This document shows positions 60,870-64,000 of a DNA stretch of 64,000 nt, piece after piece. Under the pieces are notes generated by a model, which worked only from the letters and a program-made list of their open reading frames with translations, searched no databases and was not told the DNA's origin. The stretch is from JAVKFY01 sp040223615. Its GTDB lineage: Bacteria; Pseudomonadota; Alphaproteobacteria; GCA-2731375. The stretch covers positions 12,500 through 76,499 of the forward strand of contig JAVKFY010000071.1 in NCBI GenBank assembly GCA_040223615.1. Reading direction: 5' to 3'. The position numbers and the translations under genes are program-made. The number at the start of each line of letters is the position of its first letter. Positions within the stretch are counted from its first letter, which is position 1.

Positions 60870-62111
60870 TCAGGCGCACTCGTCAGGCGCGACCATGTCG
60901 TACTTGGAGATGATGTCCCACTTACCGCCCTTGCTCTGTGCGACGTACATGTTCATCGCGCAGTGACCGGTGCCAGGCACCATCTTCGCCGGCCCACCGG
61001 GGCCGTCTGCGATCTCGGCCTTGTCGATCGCGGCCGAGACCGCCTCGCGTGCCAGATCGCCATCGGTCGCGACCACCGCCTGCTCGTACAGCTTCACGCC
61101 GCGATACATGCCGGTGGCCGCGCTGCCGGCGGTGAACAGGTACTTGGTGTCCGGGAACATCTTGTTGTAGCCGGCGATCAGTTCCTGACCGAACGGATCG
61201 CCCACCGTGTGGAAGAAGTCCAGGCAGCTGTAGACGCCTTCCAGCTCGCGCGCGTTGACGTAGTTCACCGAATTCTCGTCATAGTAGACGCAGCTCAGCG
61301 AACCACCCTTGTCCTGGTAGCCGGCCTCGTAGAGCTGCTTGGTGAAGGCCTGCAGGCCCGGCGGGATCACCGTATTGAAGACGTGGTCGACGCCCTCATT
61401 GACGATCTTCGACACGGTGGCCGAGTATTCGAGCTGGTCGAGCGGATAGTATTCCTCGAACACCACCTCGCCGCCATTCTCCTCGATCACCTTGCGCGCC
61501 CACTTGTTCAGCAACTGCGGCCAGATGTAGTTCGCCGACGGCATGGCAAAGCGCTTGTATCCCTTCTCCTTGATCAAGTAGGGGAGCAGCTCGGCGCACT
61601 GCTGTGCCGGCGTCGGTCCGGTGCAGTACAGATTCTCGGTGCACTCCTGACCTTCGTAGAGCTGCGGGTAGATGTAGAGCGTCTTGCCGCGCTTCACGAT
61701 CGGGTTCTTGATCGCCTCGCGCATGGCGCTGGTGATGCCGCCGAGCACGACGTCGACCTTGCTCTGCTGAATCAGGCGCCGGACATTGCCGACCGCGACG
61801 CCCGGGTCGGACGCGGTGTCTTCCAGGTAGAGCTCGATCGGCCGGCCCAGGATGCCGCCGGCGTCGTTGATCTGCTTCACCGCAAACTGCGCGGTCTGCC
61901 AGTTGGCGTTGCCGCCGGGCGCGATCGCACCGGTGATGTCGGTGGCGATGCCCATCTTGATCGGTCCCGCCGCGTGCGCCCATTTCGGCCGCAATACCCA
62001 ACCGCCGGAGAAGCCAGCGGCCCAGCCGGCCGCCGCCAGTGCGCTACCGCCGGTCAGCAGCGACCGACGTGTCAGGCCTCGTTGATGGCCGTTACTTTCC
62101 CTCGTCGTCAT
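60870..62111 (-). CDS. Urea/short-chain amide ABC transporter substrate-binding protein with Tat signal
   Basis: Periplasmic binding protein of 413 residues. The N-terminus carries a twin-arginine export signal (GLTRRSLLTGGSALAAAGWA), unlike the Sec signals of the other binding proteins here. The mature part reads IKMGIATDITGAIAPGG, then TLYIYPQLYEGQECTENLYC and TGPTPAQQCAELLPYLI. That region matches the FmdD/UrtA/AmiC-type pattern for amide and urea sensors. I chose the ATG with GGGAGAA upstream; a TTG two codons earlier is unlikely. Its ribosome-binding site lies inside the end of the permease gene. Confidence 0.88.
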   Translation of the reverse strand: MTTRESNGHQRGLTRRSLLTGGSALAAAGWAAGFSGGWVLRPKWAHAAGPIKMGIATDITGAIAPGGNANWQTAQFAVKQINDAGGILGRPIELYLEDTASDPGVAVGNVRRLIQQSKVDVVLGGITSAMREAIKNPIVKRGKTLYIYPQLYEGQECTENLYCTGPTPAQQCAELLPYLIKEKGYKRFAMPSANYIWPQLLNKWARKVIEENGGEVVFEEYYPLDQLEYSATVSKIVNEGVDHVFNTVIPPGLQAFTKQLYEAGYQDKGGSLSCVYYDENSVNYVNARELEGVYSCLDFFHTVGDPFGQELIAGYNKMFPDTKYLFTAGSAATGMYRGVKLYEQAVVATDGDLAREAVSAAIDKAEIADGPGGPAKMVPGTGHCAMNMYVAQSKGGKWDIISKYDMVAPDECA

Positions 62112-62113
62112 TC

Positions 62114-62998
62114 TCAAATTCTCCCTTGGCTGATCAGGCCTTGTGGCCTGAACTTCACGATGGTCAACGCGGCCACGAACACCAGCACTTCGGCGAAGAC
62201 CGGACTCACGACATCGACGACCCCCGGAATCTCACGCAACCACTGGAACCCTGGCACCATGGCGCCGATCAGCGCGCTGCCCAGTACCGGTCCCTCGAAC
62301 GTGCCGATGCCTCCCAGCATGACCGACAGGAAAGCCTGCACCAGGAAGCGCACGCCCAGGTCGGCCGACAGCGAGAAAAGCGGCACCATCAACGCTCCGG
62401 CGAGCCCAGCCAGCGCAGCACCAAAGGCGAAAGTCAGCGCATATAGGCGCGTCGTCGAGATGCCCGACGCCCGCGCCAGTGACGGATTTTCCAGCGCGCC
62501 CCGTATCTGCAACCCGAACGATGTACGGGTCAGGAACAGGAAGCAGCCCAGCATCGTTGCCACCGTCAGAACGATGATCACCGTTCGCCAGATCGACAGG
62601 CTGAGCCCGCCGATCTCGAAGGCGCCAGGGATCGGTTCGTCGACGGCGAAGTACTGGCCGCCGATCAGGCCGCGCACGATCTCGCGGATGATCAGACCGA
62701 TCGCATAGGTCGCCAGCATGGCGATGATTGGCGACGCATACAGTCTTCGGATCACACTGACCTCGATAGCCAGTCCGACCAGCCCGACGAAGAAGGGCGC
62801 GACGATCATGCCGGCCCACTCCGGCAAGCCCCAGGTGCCGAACAGGTAGACCGTATAGGCGCCGAGCAGGACGAACTCGCCGTGTCCGAGATTGAAGATG
62901 CCCATCAGGCTGGCGATCACCGCCAACCCGGCCACGACCAGCACCATGATCGAGGAAAACGCGAGGATGTCGAACGCGAGCTTGAATACTGCTTCCAT
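62114..62998 (-). CDS. Urea/amide-type ABC transporter permease, LivH/UrtB-like
   Basis: 294-residue permease, first gene of the second Liv-type operon. LMGIFNLGHGEFVLLGAYTVY is the LivH/UrtB entrance motif, and VMLGGIGTFEGPVLGSALIGAMV is the late loop. About eight hydrophobic segments. The operon order (LivH, binding protein, LivM, LivG, LivF) differs from the usual Urt order, in which the binding protein comes first. The upstream gap (62999-63348) should contain the promoter but I cannot point to a clear -35/-10 pair. Confidence 0.9.
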   Translation of the reverse strand: MEAVFKLAFDILAFSSIMVLVVAGLAVIASLMGIFNLGHGEFVLLGAYTVYLFGTWGLPEWAGMIVAPFFVGLVGLAIEVSVIRRLYASPIIAMLATYAIGLIIREIVRGLIGGQYFAVDEPIPGAFEIGGLSLSIWRTVIIVLTVATMLGCFLFLTRTSFGLQIRGALENPSLARASGISTTRLYALTFAFGAALAGLAGALMVPLFSLSADLGVRFLVQAFLSVMLGGIGTFEGPVLGSALIGAMVPGFQWLREIPGVVDVVSPVFAEVLVFVAALTIVKFRPQGLISQGRI

Positions 62999-63323
62999 GC
63001 CGTGAGCCGGCGCCCTCCCTTAGCGTCGCGTACCACCACGCAATGTCGTCACAAGTTCCGTGCCAACTGCCGCAGTGCGACGCTGCGCCGGAAAATCCAC
63101 GCATTTCCGACCGCGTATTGCTCTTTCGTCGTCACGTACAACCCAATGCACGGACGCGGTGGATTGTTGGTGCACAAGACTATGTCAGAAGCCGTCGCGT
63201 CTGCACAAGCACGCGGCAGGTGGCGACAGGCCGCGTGACGGTGAGTGGATCAGCGCCGACCTGTAACCCCTGCGGGGAAGATCTGGATAATTGAAAACGC
63301 GCATATTCTTATACAAAGAGCGA

Positions 63324-63369
63324 GGTCACTCTTCAGCGCCGAAGTGGGTCAATTGGGTATGCCTGTCCC
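63324..63369. mobile_element. Possible terminal remnant of an IS21-like element
   Basis: GGTCACTCTTCAGCGCCGAAGTGGGTCAATT-type sequence, with two GGTCA(C/A) boxes around a near-palindromic CTTCAGCGCCGAAG, resembles the multiple-repeat ends of IS21-family elements as I recall them. It starts exactly where similarity of the adjoining cyclase fragment stops, so it may be the scar of the insertion that truncated that gene. No istA or istB coding sequence remains. Confidence 0.35.
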
Positions 63370-63486
63370 CCGGTGCGCTTTCAGCGCAGCGGGCTCACCT
63401 TGCCCATCCTCGCCCATCAGACGTGAGAACCCGATTACATCCGCGGCCATAACGGCGACGGGCCGCCGTTGAGCACGCTCGGTCAT
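63349..63486 (-). pseudogene. Adenylate/guanylate cyclase, N-terminal fragment
   Basis: A 45-codon frame opens MTERAQRRPVAVMAADVIGF and continues SRLMGEDGQGEPAALKAHR, the characteristic start of class III cyclases of the alphaproteobacterial type (VAIMAADVVGYSRLMGEDE...LKAHR, with the metal-ligand Asp of the ADV-x-G/F-S motif). After LKAHR (63370) the sequence changes to unrelated residues and a stop, and the remaining catalytic domain is missing. It is therefore a broken remnant. The rest of 62999-63744 holds no gene that I can support. Confidence 0.7.
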
Positions 63487-63721
63487 GGACGATGTCTCGT
63501 CGCGCACTCGCACTAAGGGGTAGCCCCGACCTCGAGCGAGCAATGGAAAATGCCGACGGGCGGTTACTGGGCAGATCCAGTCCTGATCGTCCCCAGCGGC
63601 CATGTCCGAATTTGGGGCGTTCCGGTCGTGGCCGGAGCGACGTCGGCTTCTCGTGCTCAGGCGTCCGGGAACCGGATGCACTCCGACCATTGCGTCAGGG
63701 CCCTAAGGTGAAAGTCCGACC

Positions 63722-63749
63722 CGTAAGAGACAGTAATCCTTCTCTTACG
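63722..63749. promoter_or_regulatory. Inverted repeat at the 3' end of the RTX gene
   Basis: CGTAAGAGA (63722-63730) and TCTCTTACG (63741-63749) form a perfect 9-bp stem with a 10-nt loop, and the stem includes the stop codon of the RTX protein. It may serve as a transcript end or an mRNA-protecting hairpin. No clear T-tract follows. Confidence 0.45.
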
Positions 63750-64000
63750 AGAAGAAGAAGTCGCCCGCTGTCAGTTGGTTGGCGTTGATGTCGGTCAGGG
63801 TGATCGAGGTGGTTGGCACCGCTTCGAAGGTGATCTGCGCGCCGTTCGCGGTATCGACGATGGTCAGCGCGGCGAAGTTGGCCACGCCGACCAGGCTGAT
63901 CACGTCGGTGCCGTCCTCGAAGTCGGCGATCACGTCGGCGCCCTGCGTCGCCGCGAACACGAAGGCGTCGACGCCGGCGCCGCCGGTCAGCGTGTCGTTG
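63745..64000 (-). CDS. RTX/hemolysin-type calcium-binding protein, C-terminal part (partial)
   Basis: Last 84 codons of a gene that runs off the window edge. The visible part begins NDTLTGGAGVDAFVFAATQG and ends LTAGDFFFS. GGAGVDAFVF followed by GADVIADFEDGTDVISL is the standard end of RTX proteins, where the calcium-binding GGxGxDxxx nonapeptide repeats finish and the C-terminal secretion signal begins. Such proteins leave the cell through a type I secretion system, none of which is visible here. Size and activity of the whole protein cannot be told. Confidence 0.85.
   Translation of the reverse strand, partial: NDTLTGGAGVDAFVFAATQGADVIADFEDGTDVISLVGVANFAALTIVDTANGAQITFEAVPTTSITLTDINANQLTAGDFFFS

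Noticed and set aside
63487..63788. Plus-strand open frame across the gap before the RTX gene
   Set aside because: It runs antisense into the RTX 3' end and shows no protein-like features.

Overview
The window is a GC-rich (roughly two-thirds G+C by eye), gene-dense chromosomal segment with strong G/C third-position codon bias. Gene families and style (six ABC importers, FCD-type GntR and RpiR regulators, a receiver protein ending in a GPDRRR tail, an RTX protein at the edge) suggest a free-living heterotrophic alphaproteobacterium, Rhodospirillales-like. This is inferred from the proteins only. I saw no rRNA, tRNA, CRISPR array or intact mobile element.

Layout. 0-4.7 kb: a branched-chain-amino-acid-type (Liv) ABC importer on the minus strand. 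4.8-13.7 kb: an RpiR regulator followed by a glutamine-synthetase-like ligase, an N-formylglutamate amidohydrolase and an isochorismatase-fold hydrolase, then an M20 peptidase, an alpha/beta hydrolase, an amidase and an amidohydrolase, which looks like an amide/peptide nitrogen-scavenging set. 13.7-19.5 kb: a Dpp/Opp-type peptide importer (B-C-A-D-F order) with a 74-bp tandem repeat at the D/F junction. 19.8-26.7 kb: a polysaccharide deacetylase-like enzyme, a nitrate/sulfonate/taurine-type importer with two permeases, two cupins and a GntR regulator. 26.7-35.3 kb: an IS5-type transposase remnant, then a ThDP enzyme, hydantoinase/oxoprolinase subunits A and B, a MaoC-like protein, a PaaK-like ligase and an N-carbamoylsarcosine-amidase-like hydrolase.

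35.4-44.8 kb: a seven-gene minus-strand operon encoding glycerol-3-phosphate dehydrogenase, a HAD phosphatase, a GT20 synthase whose N-terminus looks like glucosylglycerol-phosphate synthase rather than OtsA, and a sugar ABC importer, with a GH13 glucosidase divergent. Together they read as synthesis and re-uptake of the compatible solute glucosylglycerol. 44.9-46.3 kb: a single-domain response regulator and a lower-GC, gene-poor stretch. 46.3-50.2 kb: an SMP-30-like lactonase, two divergent PRISE-type reductase paralogues and a GntR regulator. 50.5-56.4 kb: an LLM flavin enzyme and a ribose-type ABC importer whose two permease domains are fused. 56.7-63 kb: an AtzG/AtzE-like amidase pair convergent with a second Liv importer of urea/short-chain-amide (Urt/Fmd) style. 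63-64 kb: remnants of an adenylate cyclase and an IS end, then the 3' end of an RTX calcium-binding protein.

Two regulatory themes stand out. Four of the six solute-binding-protein genes are followed by a perfect GC-rich inverted repeat (10-13 bp arms) before the next transporter gene, which fits differential expression of the binding protein. Several divergent promoters carry palindromes that suggest operators: TGTNA-N6-TTACA-like sites at RpiR and again between the M20 peptidase and the alpha/beta hydrolase, ATTGTCTGACAAT at the first GntR gene, and a TTGTAT...ATACGA site near the second GntR gene.
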